Origin: Mastigamoeba balamuthi
Taxonomy: Eukaryota; Evosea; Mastigamoebida; Mastigamoebidae
Length of the DNA stretch: 64,000 nt
Reading direction: 5' to 3'
Assembly (NCBI GenBank): GCA_902651635.1
Contig: CACRSC010000042.1
Location: 167,183 to 231,182 of the forward strand
Part shown: positions 44,132-54,334 of the stretch, in pieces
Layout of the letters: the number at the start of each line of letters is the position of its first letter
Position numbering within the stretch: position 1 is the stretch's first letter
The notes under the pieces: model-generated
The model's database searches: none
Told to the model about the DNA's origin: nothing
What the model saw: only the letters and a program-made list of their open reading frames with translations
Made by a program: the position numbers and the translations under genes

Positions 44132-44880
44132 ATGGAGACCACCGGCGCGCACGAGGTGGTGGCACCGCGAAAGGTGCCATTGCTGAATCTGTACTGGATC
44201 AAGCCGATCACGCCCCAGGAACTCCGCGAGGCGCGCTTCGAAGACCGATGGCTGGCTGAGCGCAAGGAAATGCTACTCAGACAGTCGGCGGACACTTCCG
44301 ACACGACGAGCTCTGCGGCGGCGCACGACCCCACGGACCCAACATCCCCCGCGTACGTGCCCCCCAAATAATTTGCCCCTCCGCGGAGTCATCTTCGCAA
44401 TCGCAGGACCTTTGACATTAATAAGTTCCGCGAGGCCAACAAGCACGACTCGGGGCACCCCGCACAGTTCAGGACTACGTACAGAATGCACGGTGCGGGG
44501 CCTCCGGTCGCTCGGTCCCAATGCGGGAGCACTCTGACATGCCATCGCATGGGTTGGCGTGTGGTTCGAGCAGAGGCATCGGACGTGTCCAGTGCGGTGC
44601 AGGAGAGTCAGGTCCAGTCGACCTCGGCGTCGGACAGCGTGGCGGACCTTCTGGAGAGGCTGCGCAACAGATCGTACGCAAGAAGCCACCGCCCAGCTGC
44701 CGACCTGACACGAGGGGCTGGTGTGCGACGCACGAGCGCAGTGGGGCACGGCCGGAGCAGGCGCTCGGCAAGACGTGCGTGCTGAACGAGGACGACGAGA
44801 AGGTGCTGTCGGACCTGCTGGGAATGACGGACAGGTCCGGGCCCATCAGCGGGCGAGCGCACCGCAAACAGGAGCAATAA
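44132..44880 (+). CDS. unknown 181-aa protein, four exons
   Basis: Exons 44132-44352, 44407-44492, 44574-44673 and 44742-44880 join with consistent phases (donors GTACGT, GTGCGG, GTACGC; all AG acceptors). The product begins METTGAHEVVAPRKVPLLNL and continues YWIKPITPQELREARFEDRW, FDINKFREANKHDSG, a Ser-rich segment ending SVADLLERLRNRS, then CVLNEDDEKVLSDLLGMTD and a basic tail. It is hydrophilic with short helices and no membrane segment. I recognise no family. Confidence 0.6.
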
Positions 44881-45383
44881 ACGCGCCACTCGCAGTTGTT
44901 GTAACACCGCCCACCCGCCCTGACCGTGGCACGCGGTCCTGAGCTCGCGATTGGTCAGAGATCCGCAGGTCCGGTAGGGACAGAGCGGGGGTGAGTGTCT
45001 TTGACCCCAACTCACGCAGTGCACAGACGGGGCACTGCCCAGCCGGGATAACACCCTCCAGACGGTACAAAAGGTCCGTCCGGATCGGGCCGGCGATCGC
45101 CGACCCCCCGCTATTTTGGCAACGTCACCAGCACGATTCCGTGATATCACACAGGCGGGACTGAAGCGAGACATGGGCGATTGGCGGGCCCCCTCTCTGC
45201 ATTTTTAAAATCCCTGCTGCGCCGTGATCCCCCGCCCTCCCTCCCCCCTCGGCGCACCGCGGGCCCACCCCCGTCGCGTGACCTCTCCCCCCCGCGCGCG
45301 CGCACCGCATTCCTCACCGGGGGCTCTTCTGCCCGCCCGCTCTCTACCTCGGACTGACCCGCCCGTCCGTCCCGCTGGCCGTG
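44881..45383. other. intergenic, NEK gene promoter and leader
   Basis: Bases 45220-45383 are C-rich leader-like sequence ahead of the kinase ATG. No separate gene is supported. Confidence 0.35.
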
Positions 45384-47822
45384 ATGGACGACTACGAGGA
45401 GATCAAGCTCATCGGCCGCGGCTCTTTTGGCCGCGCGCTGCTCTGCCGCCGCATCAGCGACGACCGCCGCGTCGTCGTCAAGCAGATCGACCTCTCTGAC
45501 GTGCGCCGACTGCACCACCAACGCCACATCGCTGCCGCCGCCGCCCAACTGCGGTCAAAAATAGTAGTGACGCGCGCGGCGCCGGGCAGATGGGGGAGAA
45601 GGAGCGCGAGGAGGCGCTGAACGAGGCGCGGGTGATGACGAGCCTGCGGCACCCGAACATCGTGGAGTACTTTGGGCACTTTGAGCGGGGCGGCGTGCTG
45701 CACATTGTGATGGAGCACGCGGCAGGCGGCGACCTGCAGTCGCTCATACGCGCGCGCGGCAAGTCCGAGCCCGCGCGGCACTTCCGCGAGCGCAGGATCC
45801 TCCGCTGGGTGCGCCAGGTGTCGATGGGGCTCATCTACATACACAGCCAGAACATCCTGCACAGGGACCTCAAGGCAACTGCCCACCTTCGCGCCCAGAG
45901 AATTTCGTTTCCTGGGGAATCCCCCCCGGAATTCCGGAATTCCAACACGCCGGCACGCGCGGGGTGCAACAGACGTCGAACATATTCCTGTCGGGGGACT
46001 ACGAGGAGGCCAAGATCGGGGACTTTGGCATCGCCAAGATTCTGACGGACTCGCACCGCTTCGCCAGCACGGCCATCGGCACGCCGTACGGCCTGCCTCA
46101 ATTTGCTTGCCCTCTGGGGAATCCGGGAATTATGCCTGCGTTGCGTCACACGCTCATGACGGGCGCCAACGCGGCCAAGGTACTACCTCTCGCCAGAGAT
46201 CTGCGAGGAGCGGCCGTACGACGCCAAGTCGGACGTGTGGGCGCTGGGCTGCGTGCTCTACGAGCTGGCGACGTTCCGCCACGCCTTTGAGGGCACGTCG
46301 CTGCCGTCGCTCGTCATGAAGATCACGCGCAGCGAGTACCGCCCCGTCTCGTCGGTCTACTCGAGCGCCCTGCGCGGCCTCGTCGCCGCGATGCTCAGCA
46401 GGGACCCCCGGGCGCGCCCCAGCGTCGCCGAGGTCATACACATCCTCGACGTCTCGCCGGCGCTGCTCTCGGAGGACGCCCCTGCGCGCCCGCCGCCGTC
46501 GCCGACGTCGTCCGAGATCAGCGCGCCCCGGAGGCTCTCGGCAGCTGTGCCCCCCGTGTCGCAGCCGCAGCCACAGCAGCAGCAGCAGCAGCCGAGGCAG
46601 ATCCGCAGGCAGCCGCTGAGCGCGCGGGGCGTGCGCGAGCACAAGCCCACGCAGATGCCCAGCTACAAGGAGCGGCTGGCAGACGTGGCTGCGATCTACA
46701 CGCCGCGGGCGGTGTCCAAGCCCGCGCGCTCGCGGTCGGAGATCTCGCTGATCGTCTCGCCGCGGAGGCCGGCCTCTGCGGAGGTGCCCCCTGCGCCGGC
46801 GGCAGCGCGCCAGAAGGCGCACAAGGGCGCGCCGGGACGCGAGAGGGAGCGGGACGAGCACCCGGCGTCGGTGTACGGCGCGCCGCACGCGATGCACGTG
46901 GCGTCGCGCGCCAGGGCCGAGGAGAAGAAGGCGGACCTCAGGCGAGCACAGCCGCGCAGCGCGCGCACCCGGAGAGCTAACGGCGGGCGCCCAACAACGC
47001 GCAGGATGCACGAGACAAAGTACATGAACATGCTCCGAGGGGTCAAGGCGAGGGTGTCGCTCGGCGACCCGCCGTTCCAGCCGTCCCCGGAGCCCGAGCG
47101 CCGCCGAGACTCTGCCGCGAGCCCTGCGCCGTCGGCGGACGAGGTCTACACAGACAACGGGTAACCCCCTCCCCTCCACCGCTTCTGCCAGCCGGGCTGA
47201 CCACCCCCCGCCGCAGCAGCATTGTGACGGACTACACGGCAGACGAGGAGGAGCAGAGCTGCTGCGGGCAGCGCGAAGAGGACGGGTACGGAGACGTCGA
47301 GTACGCTGCGGTGTGCGAGGACCCGCGGTCGTTTGTGGTGCACGAGAGGGTGTCGCCACGCAGGCGTTCGGAGCCGTCGCGGAGACCCGCGGGGATCGCC
47401 CGCAGGCGCCCGGACCCCGCCGTGGAGGTTTATGCGCCGCCGCCGCCTGCGCCGCACCCTTCAGCGGACATTGCTGGGCACCACTCGCCCTGCGGATCGA
47501 GGAGCTCGCGTGAGTCGAGCTCGAACAGCCGCCTCGGGCAGAACATCGAGGCACTGCGAATGTCAGTCAGCGCTTCCACCACGCCTCCCCGACCCCTCTG
47601 GCGCAAGTTTTGCTCAACTAGTGGCCTGCGACCAGGGAGCTCGAGGGGGAGCTGGGAGACGAGAGGTTCTGCAAGTTCTACAAGTTTGTACGACACAGGC
47701 TGATGGCGGGGGAGAGACTGGAGGACGACCTGCGCGACCTGATTGGGCACCGCAACATGCAGATGCTCGAAGAGCTCATCAGCGCCGAGGACGAGCTGTT
47801 CGGACCCAACGGATGCAAGTGA
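45384..47822 (+). CDS. NEK-family serine/threonine protein kinase
   Basis: NIMA-related kinases act in mitosis, centrosomes and flagella. Six exons: 45384-45500, 45590-45874, 45973-46085, 46180-47160, 47217-47561 and 47636-47822. The N-terminal kinase domain shows the Gly loop (LIGRGSFGRALL), the VVVKQIDL lysine, NEK-type KEREEALNEARVM and HPNIVEYFGHF, catalytic HRDLK, DFG (KIGDFGIAK), and GTPYYLSPE restored by splicing CC|GTACGG to AAG|G. The DLK|GCAACT intron is GC-AG. The long tail is disordered (polyQ, Pro/Arg-rich) and ends in a NEK-like acidic helical region (FCKFYKFVRHRLMAGE to EELISAEDEL). All catalytic residues are present. Confidence 0.93.
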
Positions 47823-47973
47823 ACTCGTGCCATTGTCCAGATCGATGTACTCGTATTTTTGCATTCCTCTTTGATACGGCCACGATTGTAACGCAAAGTA
47901 CAGACGTGGGAGTCTCATTTCGTAACCTCTCCCGCGATGAATCAACAAGCGATGCCTCTTGTATGATGTGAAA

Positions 47974-48046
47974 GGTGCTTTAGCGTAGTCGGTAGCGCGT
48001 CGTGCTGATAACGCGAAGGTCCCAGGTTCGATCCCTGGAAGCACCA
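47974..48046 (+). tRNA. trnI-GAU: tRNA-Ile (anticodon GAU)
   Basis: The 73-nt cloverleaf has acceptor stem GGTGCTT/AAGCACC with discriminator A, and a D-arm with TAGCGTAGTCGGTAGCGC. The anticodon stem is TCGTG/CGCGA around loop CTGATAA (anticodon GAT), and the T-arm is CCAGG-TTCGATC-CCTGG. The internal A and B boxes are intact, there is no intron, and a TTTT Pol III terminator starts directly after it at 48047. Confidence 0.95.
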
Positions 48047-48234
48047 TTTTTCTTACATTCCGGAACTCTAAATATGGGCGACACCTCTGACCAATCAGTT
48101 GGAAGCCGCGCTTTAATGTGCGTGCATGTGGTGTACCAATTCGATTGTTCTCTTCAAGACACAGACAGAAGTTCCTCTTCTATGATGTCACGGAGCACCA
48201 AACTACGAATCGAGAAACTCAGACAAACCTCAGT

Positions 48235-49886
48235 CTAGATGAGAGCGGGATCGATGAACACAAGGCCCTGCGGATCGCCAGACGCCGGCTGCATGGACAC
48301 GTCGCTAGGGAAGAGTGGCGCCACGAGTCCGGGGCTCGATGGCGGCGCGGCAGCCGGCGGCGTCAGGGGCGACGCCTGGAACCCTCCGGGGGGTGCGATG
48401 GGGCGCATCGTGAACTGCGGGAGCCTCGAGCACGACTCCACCATTTCCGCAGTACTGCGATCACACCTCGCTGAGCTCTCTGTATGAAACAATGCATCCT
48501 CCCCCGCCCACCCCACCCGAACGTACTGCTTGACGATGGAGTCGAAATTGTGGCGGAACTTCGAGAACAAGTCCGTGTTGTCCGCGAGCTTGCCAGTGGA
48601 GATGTTGTCGTGGATCGAGCGCACGAGCCCCCAGTTCTCCTGCAGCAGCGCCATCGCCTGGTGCTCCGCGGGCTGCCTCGTGGGCAGCAGTATCGCGGGC
48701 GAGAGCAGCAGCCCCTCGCCCTGCCCCGCGGCCGCCTCGCCTGCCTGGCCGCCCGCTCCGGACACGGGCACCGTCAGCGACGGCGGCGGCTGCGAGAGGC
48801 GCCTCTTGCGCGTCGTGGGCCCGGCCCCGGACCCCCCGCCGTTGCTTCCGGTAATGGAGCCGGCAGAAGACCGCAGACCGTTGGTAGTCGTCGTCGGAGA
48901 GGCCGGGCGCTCCGCGAGGCGCATCAGCGCGACCCCGAACGAGGACCCGTCGGACAGCGCCCGCTTTCGGAGCGACTGCTCGGAGGTGCTGACCCCGCGG
49001 CGTGGGCTGCCGAGGGGCAGCGGGCGGTCGGGCTTGGGCGAGTGCGCCTGCTTGGGCGAGTGCGGGCTCATGGCCATCGGGCTGATGGACCTCTCGTCGT
49101 CCATCGCCGAGGCGTGCACCAGGGGAGACCTCTGCGAGGAGCACCACGGCAGGCGGATCCCGCGGGCGTGGGAGGGGGTTGTGATCATGAGGGGTGGGGA
49201 TCACCTTCTAAGAATGGATATGCCTCATCCCACGCCCAATGAAAGAGAACCACCGCATATCCGGAAAATGCACGGAAAAACACCGGAGGTCGCACGTAGT
49301 CACATTGGCCAGAGTGCCCCGCAGACCGCCAAGGGGGCGCGGGGTGGCAAAGACGGAGGAGGACGGCGCGGATTCGTGCGAACCATCGAGCGGATGCGGT
49401 GCACGATGTCGCGGACAGACTTGGACTGCAGGGACTGCTGTATTTTCATGCACCGCATGAGCTCGGGGAACTTCTCGCCCGGGAACCTGCAGGGCGCCAT
49501 CCGACACGGCGAGGGCGGGGGCGGCCACCGAAACACGCGCGTCAGCGACGCAGAACCGACAACAGCGCGCCACGGGTTTGAGACAGGAAAAAATGGTGTG
49601 CATGACGCGTTATTTATAAACGCGCAACAAAAATGGCTCGGGCGTCTCGAGGCGGATCCTGCGAGCACCTGCGCGAGTGCTCTCTGCGAGGGGGTGTGGT
49701 GCGGGCGGGGGGGAGTGGGAGAGCAGCGGCGGACCGTGTGAGGCCGTCGTCGAGGACGCGCAGTTCCTCTTCGGACCAGATGACGGGCTGCTGCGAGGCA
49801 GACGTGGTTCCTGCAGAGCCTCCGGCCGCCGCCGCGGGGTCGCCCCCGACGTCCATCATCTGCGACGGCGACGGCGGTACTGACAT
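48235..49886 (-). CDS. SANT/Myb-like protein of the DUF3755 type
   Basis: Exons 49886-49735, 49486-49384, 49131-48523 and about 48436-48235. The start MSVPPSPSQMMDVGGD is the likeliest ATG; the frame is open further upstream. The SANT domain is split by intron 1: WSEEELRVLDDGLTR then FPGEKFPELMRCMKI and SVRDIVHRIRSM, matching plant DUF3755 proteins (W-eEq-iLe-GL ... KTVRDVA-RcRwM). Later in exon 3, AMALLQENWGLVRSIHDNI and DNTDLFSKFRHNFDSIV match the second conserved block of that family. The rest is Ser/Pro-rich with SPHSPK-type sites and a basic stretch (TTRKRRLS). It is probably nuclear; DNA binding is inferred. Confidence 0.72.
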
Positions 49887-50192
49887 GTCTTCTATTCCTG
49901 TCTCGGCACTCCCGGCGGTGGGTGCGGGTGTCGCCAACGCGTGTGGTGCAGGGGGGGCTGTGGGTGGGGGTGCTTGCGGAGATCGAGAGGAATACGCCAA
50001 TGGCTTAGACAAAAATAGTAACCAGCACCATCGCCCGAATGGAGGTGGATATCTCGGCTGTGAGGAAAAGATCTCGTGCGGCTGCCTTACATAGGGGCCT
50101 CCCCACCCCCCACCAACGCGAATCACAGGTGTCTTGGCGTTCTTGTTTGATGACGGGAAAAAGAGGGGCTCGCAGGCCCACTAATTCTCTGT

Positions 50193-51052
50193 TCACTCGA
50201 GAGACCACAGCGCCCTGAAGGCAGCCCCTATCCCGCCCTTGTGCACGCAGAGATTCAGCACCGACACCTGCAGCGGAGCACAGAGAATCTGGGGTCAGCA
50301 AATCAACGCAGGAATCGCGAATCGGAACGCGGAACCGCCAGTCGGGGTTGGAGAGGGAAGGAGCACCAGGGCGGCGAACGACAGGCAGTTGATGGCGCGG
50401 TTGAGCACCAGCCTCGGGGTGCCGTACGCGTAGTCGCCGACCACGCGGCGCAGGCCCACGTTGAAGTGCGCGGGTATCGCCAGCGCCAGCACCGCGTCCG
50501 TCAGCTGGGCCGGCGCCAGCACGATGGCCGCTGCGCACCCCCCGGCAGTCACCAGGCCGGCCAGTCGCACGTCAAGCAAAGATGCGTGACGTCAGTCAGT
50601 CGGAGCAATTGAAAACGGAGGTGAAACCCCTTACTCGCAAATATTCCCGTGTTCAATACTTCCCGATTTGGAGATCAGATTTCTCCACTTGAAAATAGGA
50701 TTCAAAGCAGTGCGGCGTCACTCCGAAAACAGAATTCACGAGCAGACTTGTCGGGGGTGAGGTAGAAGATATTTTGTGACGCACGTGGAATCAGGGCCCA
50801 GGCGGCGAGGGCGGTGAGGTTGTACATCTTGTGGCGGCCGCGCGGAGACAGCCAAGCGCGGCGGTCCTCCTCGTCCACGGTGGCTGTGGCGGTGGCGGGG
50901 GTGCACGCGCAGCTGCCCGGCAGCGGGGAGTCGCGCACCAGCCGGACCTCGGTGCGCACGCGCGGGCTCGCCGCCGACGTGCCGAGGAAGCGGCGAGAGG
51001 CGCAGAAGAGCGGCGTGGCACCCCACAGAACGGGCGCGCACTGTCTCAACAT
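50193..51052 (-). CDS. SDHD: succinate dehydrogenase membrane anchor subunit D (CybS)
   Basis: It is one of two membrane anchors of mitochondrial complex II, carrying haem b and the ubiquinone site. Three exons (51052-50785, 50530-50367, 50267-50193) give 168 aa. The N-terminus MLRQCAPVLWGATPLF is an Arg-containing presequence. Three hydrophobic helices follow: NLTALAAWALIPAIVLAPA, DAVLALAIP and INCLSFAALV. The diagnostic segment AHFNVGLRRVVGDYAYG has the conserved His and the DY that contacts quinone in SDHD. The ending GGIGAAFRALWSL matches the GICKAVAMLWKL-type tail. The gene implies a respiring or fumarate-reducing mitochondrion. Confidence 0.88.
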
Positions 51053-51361
51053 CGCAGCAGCGCAAAAACAACACGTGGGCCTTGTAAAATCTGGGAAGAT
51101 ATCCGGCCAAGATTGTGACTGGGAGAACAGTTGTCTTTAATCCGAGCAACAGTACTACGCACGCAGCCACCGAGGAACCCCGCTCGCCGGCGATTCAGAT
51201 GAGTCAGACGAGAGTGGTGCAAGCAGTGTGGTACGGCATTGCCAAGCAATTGCATTGCCGAGTCCAACATTTGGGGTGGCTTGTGTCCCGTGTCTACTGA
51301 GCCATCTATGGCACGCCTCAAGGGTGAGTATACAAGTGGTTGACATCTAGTTCCTTTATTT
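51053..51361. other. intergenic upstream of SDHD
   Basis: It contains AAGATATCC near 51098, the ATATC-type element seen near other starts. No gene is supported. Confidence 0.35.
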
Positions 51362-52697
51362 CTAGAATGTGTCGTCCTCATCCTCGTCGTCCTCCTCGAA
51401 GTCACTTGCTGCACCCCCCGGCGGCACTGGCGGGGGAGGAAGCGCCAGCCCTGGCAGCTCCGGCAGGGCCGGCGGCTCCGGTGCCGGCAGTGCAGCCACG
51501 CCCTGGCTCGCTGCGGACTCGGGTGGCGGCAGAGCCAAAACAGGCGGCCTGCTATCGTCCAAGTCGTCGTCGTCATCGTCGTCGTCGTCGTCAAAGTCGT
51601 CGTCCGTGGCCTGCTGCCCGAGCAGGGGTGGCATCGCCTGCTGCTGCACTGCGCTCTCCACGGGCGGCAGCGCCAGCATCGCGGGCTGCTCCGGCACCGG
51701 GCTGCTAGGCTCCAGGGCAGGCGGCGGGAGGAGGAGCTGAGGCGCGGCCTGCTCTGGTGCCTGCGCCTGCGCCTCGGGCTGCGGCGGAGGAGGCGGGGGA
51801 GCGGTCGCAGCTGCTGGGGCGCCGACCGCAGGGGCCTCGGGGTTCCTGCGCGCTGCGGGTCAGTGCCAGGGCAGAGGGCCTGCAGGGAGCTGCACGGTGG
51901 CGCACTCGAGGACCTTGGGGTCGAGGCCCTGGGCGCGCATCGCAGGCGCCAGGGCCCCGACAGGGATGCCCATGTTGACCTTCTTGAACCACGGCGCATA
52001 GCGAGGGTCGTCCTTGTTCAGCATCACTGCCCAGAAGACCCACGTGAGCAACGGGGGCACACCCTCACCGCCAAGCAGGCAGAGGCAGCAACGCACCCCC
52101 TGGCGCTGCAGCGGGCGCAGCGTCGGCAGAAGGCTCTCCTCCCTGCGCTGGCTGGGGCGGCGGGGGAGGCGGCGGGGGAGCTGCTGCAGAGGCTGCTGCT
52201 GGCAGCGCCGAGGGCATCGCAGGAGGCGGCGGCGGCGGAGGAGGAGGCGGCGCTCCGCCGGGGGCGGCAGCTGCGTCGGGCCCGGCGTCGATGCTGGGCA
52301 TCGCCTGTGCGGTGGCGGGGCCCGTGACGCCCGCGAGCTCGGGGACAGAGGCGAGCTTGGCCTCGAGTATGGACAGCGTGATCTCTGCTCAGTGCAGTGT
52401 GTGGCACGCAGTCAGCCAGGGTGGTGGGGTGGGGTGTGGGCTCAGCCCCATGGGTGGGTGGGCACTGCACAGGAAGGCGAGGGGAACCAGGGTGGGGGAG
52501 CAGGGCGGCGGGGAAGGGGGCGCACCGAGGCGGGTGACCTGCTTGGAGATGTCCTGGAGGCGCTCCTCGCAGAGCACAGCGAAGCGGTTCAGGAAGCGCG
52601 TCGTGTTGACGACGAAGAGGTTGACCAGCGCGACGGTGCGGCCCGTGGGCACGGGCTCGCACTGCGTGAGGTCGAGCTGCTGGCGCAGCAGGGACAT
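51362..52697 (-). CDS. WASHC3: WASH complex subunit 3 (CCDC53)
   Basis: It is a small coiled-coil subunit of the WASH regulatory complex, which drives Arp2/3 actin on endosomes. Four exons: 52697-52526, 52384-52097, 52026-51906 and 51845-51362. The N-terminus LVNLFVVNTTRFLNRFAVLC and ISKQVTRLGEITLSILEAKL match CCDC53. After a Pro-rich linker with polyproline runs, the conserved C-terminal block DPRYAPWFKKVNMGIPVGAL and GLDPKVLE follows (split by GA|GTGCGC). The tail is longer than in animals, Pro-rich with a poly-Asp tract, and ends FEEDDEDEDDTF. Polyproline may bind profilin or VASP, as inference. Confidence 0.9.
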
Positions 52698-52915
52698 GGG
52701 CGATCGGGGGGTGGGGTGGGGTGTGCGCCGGACAGCGAGCAGTCCCCTCGGCTCGGTGTGGGTCCCGACAGATATCTGGCAGACTGACGAAGAAACAGTA
52801 TCTTTGGCGATATTTCCCGTTTCAAGCGGGGGGCGCGGACGGACTCAATTGATATCGTGTCGCGGATGGGGATTTAAGCGATAGTGGTCGTTGCTGGCGG
52901 GTACTACAAGAGGAG

Positions 52916-54049
52916 CTACGAGAAATAAGTCCGCGGGTACGCGGGTGGCGCAGGCGCGCTCGCGGGGCCGGCAGGCTTGCACAGGTAGCCGCTGGACCCC
53001 GGCTCCTGTATGCTGAACGTCTCCACGCTGGGCTTCTTGTACCTCCTCGAGAGCTCTCGCTCGCGCACCACGAGCCAGCACACAGCCACGGACATCGGCA
53101 CAATCTCGGACAGCGCAGCGTAGCAGGCCACGAGCAGCGTCCTCGCCTCGTCCGACCTCGCGACCAGCGGCCACAGGGCGAACGACAGGCCCGCGCAGAG
53201 GCACTTGGCGAGCGGCAGGAGCGAGCACGCAGCGGCGGCCCTGCGCCTCGTGCGCAGCGCAGGCAGCAGGGCGGCGGCCGCGAGGATCCCCGCGGCAGTC
53301 GCGAGCCCGAAGCAGGCCACGGCGCCCATGGCCATGCGGTGCCCGGAGCTGTAGCTCGCGGGCGGGACGGCCAGAGGGATGAGCGCCAGCGCGCAGAACA
53401 GCAGCGCCATGACGCACGTGCCGACGGCGACGGCGACCACGCGGTGTCTCCGGCGCCTGGCCCTCGCCAGCTGCAGCGGCGTCTGCCGCGGTGCGCCGCC
53501 CTCTCCCACCGCCTCCTCTTTTCTCAGCCGGGCGACCAGGTAGTTGTCAAGCCCCGCGCTGGAAAATATGCGTTTGTTACCGCGAATGAGTCGCTTGGTT
53601 TGTGTTGAGTCCGGGGTTCGAAGCCCCGAGGGGGCGGTTAGTTTGTACCTGTGGAGCAGCGGCTGCTGTATGGCCGGCGGGTGCTCGCCGCCGTCGCGGC
53701 CCCCGAACACGGCCGCCGCCATGAACAGCGGCGCCGCGAGCGCTGCGAACGCCTCAGGCGCGCACTCGGCGGCCAGCGCAGCCCCCGCGCTGGCGCTCGC
53801 GAGGCTCCCCCACGCGGTCTCGGGGACAGAGGCCAGCACGGCCCTCGACGCGGCGCAGACGCACACGGCCAGCGTGAACGCGGCGAGGGAGGCCAGGGCG
53901 CGGCGCGGGCGCACGCGCGGCGTGCAGACGGCGCAGCCGACGGCGAGGGCGACGAGGGACGTGTAGAGCGTCGCGAGGACCGACTTGATGGCGAACTGCG
54001 TGGTGGTGTCGGACCACACGGGCAGCGCGGCGCTGCTTTGCGAGAGCAT
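52916..54049 (-). CDS. seven-helix membrane protein
   Basis: Two exons (54049-53649, 53558-52916) give 347 aa. Seven hydrophobic segments are readable: three in exon 1 (around LATLYTSLVALAVGCAV, ALASLAAFTLAVCVCAA, ALAAPLFMAAAVF) and four in exon 2 (VVAVAVGTCVMALLFCALAL, VACFGLATAAGILAAAAL, LLPLAKCLCAGLSFALWPLV, LLVACYAALSEIVPMSVAVC). A long basic loop (ARARRRRHR) separates the halves. The tail is polar with SVETFSIQEP and Pro-rich. The topology fits GPCR-like or THH1/TOM1-like (DUF1084) proteins, but no signature motif settles which. The intron carries a T-arm-like hairpin at about 53610-53632. Confidence 0.7.
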   Translation of the reverse strand: MLSQSSAALPVWSDTTTQFAIKSVLATLYTSLVALAVGCAVCTPRVRPRRALASLAAFTLAVCVCAASRAVLASVPETAWGSLASASAGAALAAECAPEAFAALAAPLFMAAAVFGGRDGGEHPPAIQQPLLHRYKLTAPSGLRTPDSTQTKRLIRGNKRIFSSAGLDNYLVARLRKEEAVGEGGAPRQTPLQLARARRRRHRVVAVAVGTCVMALLFCALALIPLAVPPASYSSGHRMAMGAVACFGLATAAGILAAAALLPALRTRRRAAAACSLLPLAKCLCAGLSFALWPLVARSDEARTLLVACYAALSEIVPMSVAVCWLVVRERELSRRYKKPSVETFSIQEPGSSGYLCKPAGPASAPAPPAYPRTYFS

Positions 54050-54334
54050 CTGCGCGGGGGTGGCGCGGCGGCTGTGTCGACCGGGCAGTGCGAAGCGGGA
54101 GGGGGCCCGGCACCGCTGCTGGTACCCCGAGCGCGCAGTTGCTGAGGGATTAACTGCAAGATTCTCTGGACGAATCGGGGGGTGCGGTGTCATTACTGCC
54201 CGATTCCAGAAGCAGAAATCAGGGATATAGACATCGCGCTATTCTGAAAGAGTACCGGAAGCAGTATCAGTTCCATTTCTCCCCAGGGTGCCTGTGTGGT
54301 ATCCGCTGGATTTGCAGATCAATCGGTATCTTGC

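Noticed and set aside
45384-47822. Possible NEK pseudogene because of stops between kinase blocks
   Set aside because: All breaks fall in introns; splicing restores HRDLK-TSNIFL and GTPYYLSPE exactly.
53600-53640. tRNA-like T-arm (CGGGG-TTCGAAG-CCCCG)
   Set aside because: No matching acceptor, D-arm or anticodon arm upstream; it lies within an intron of the 7TM gene.
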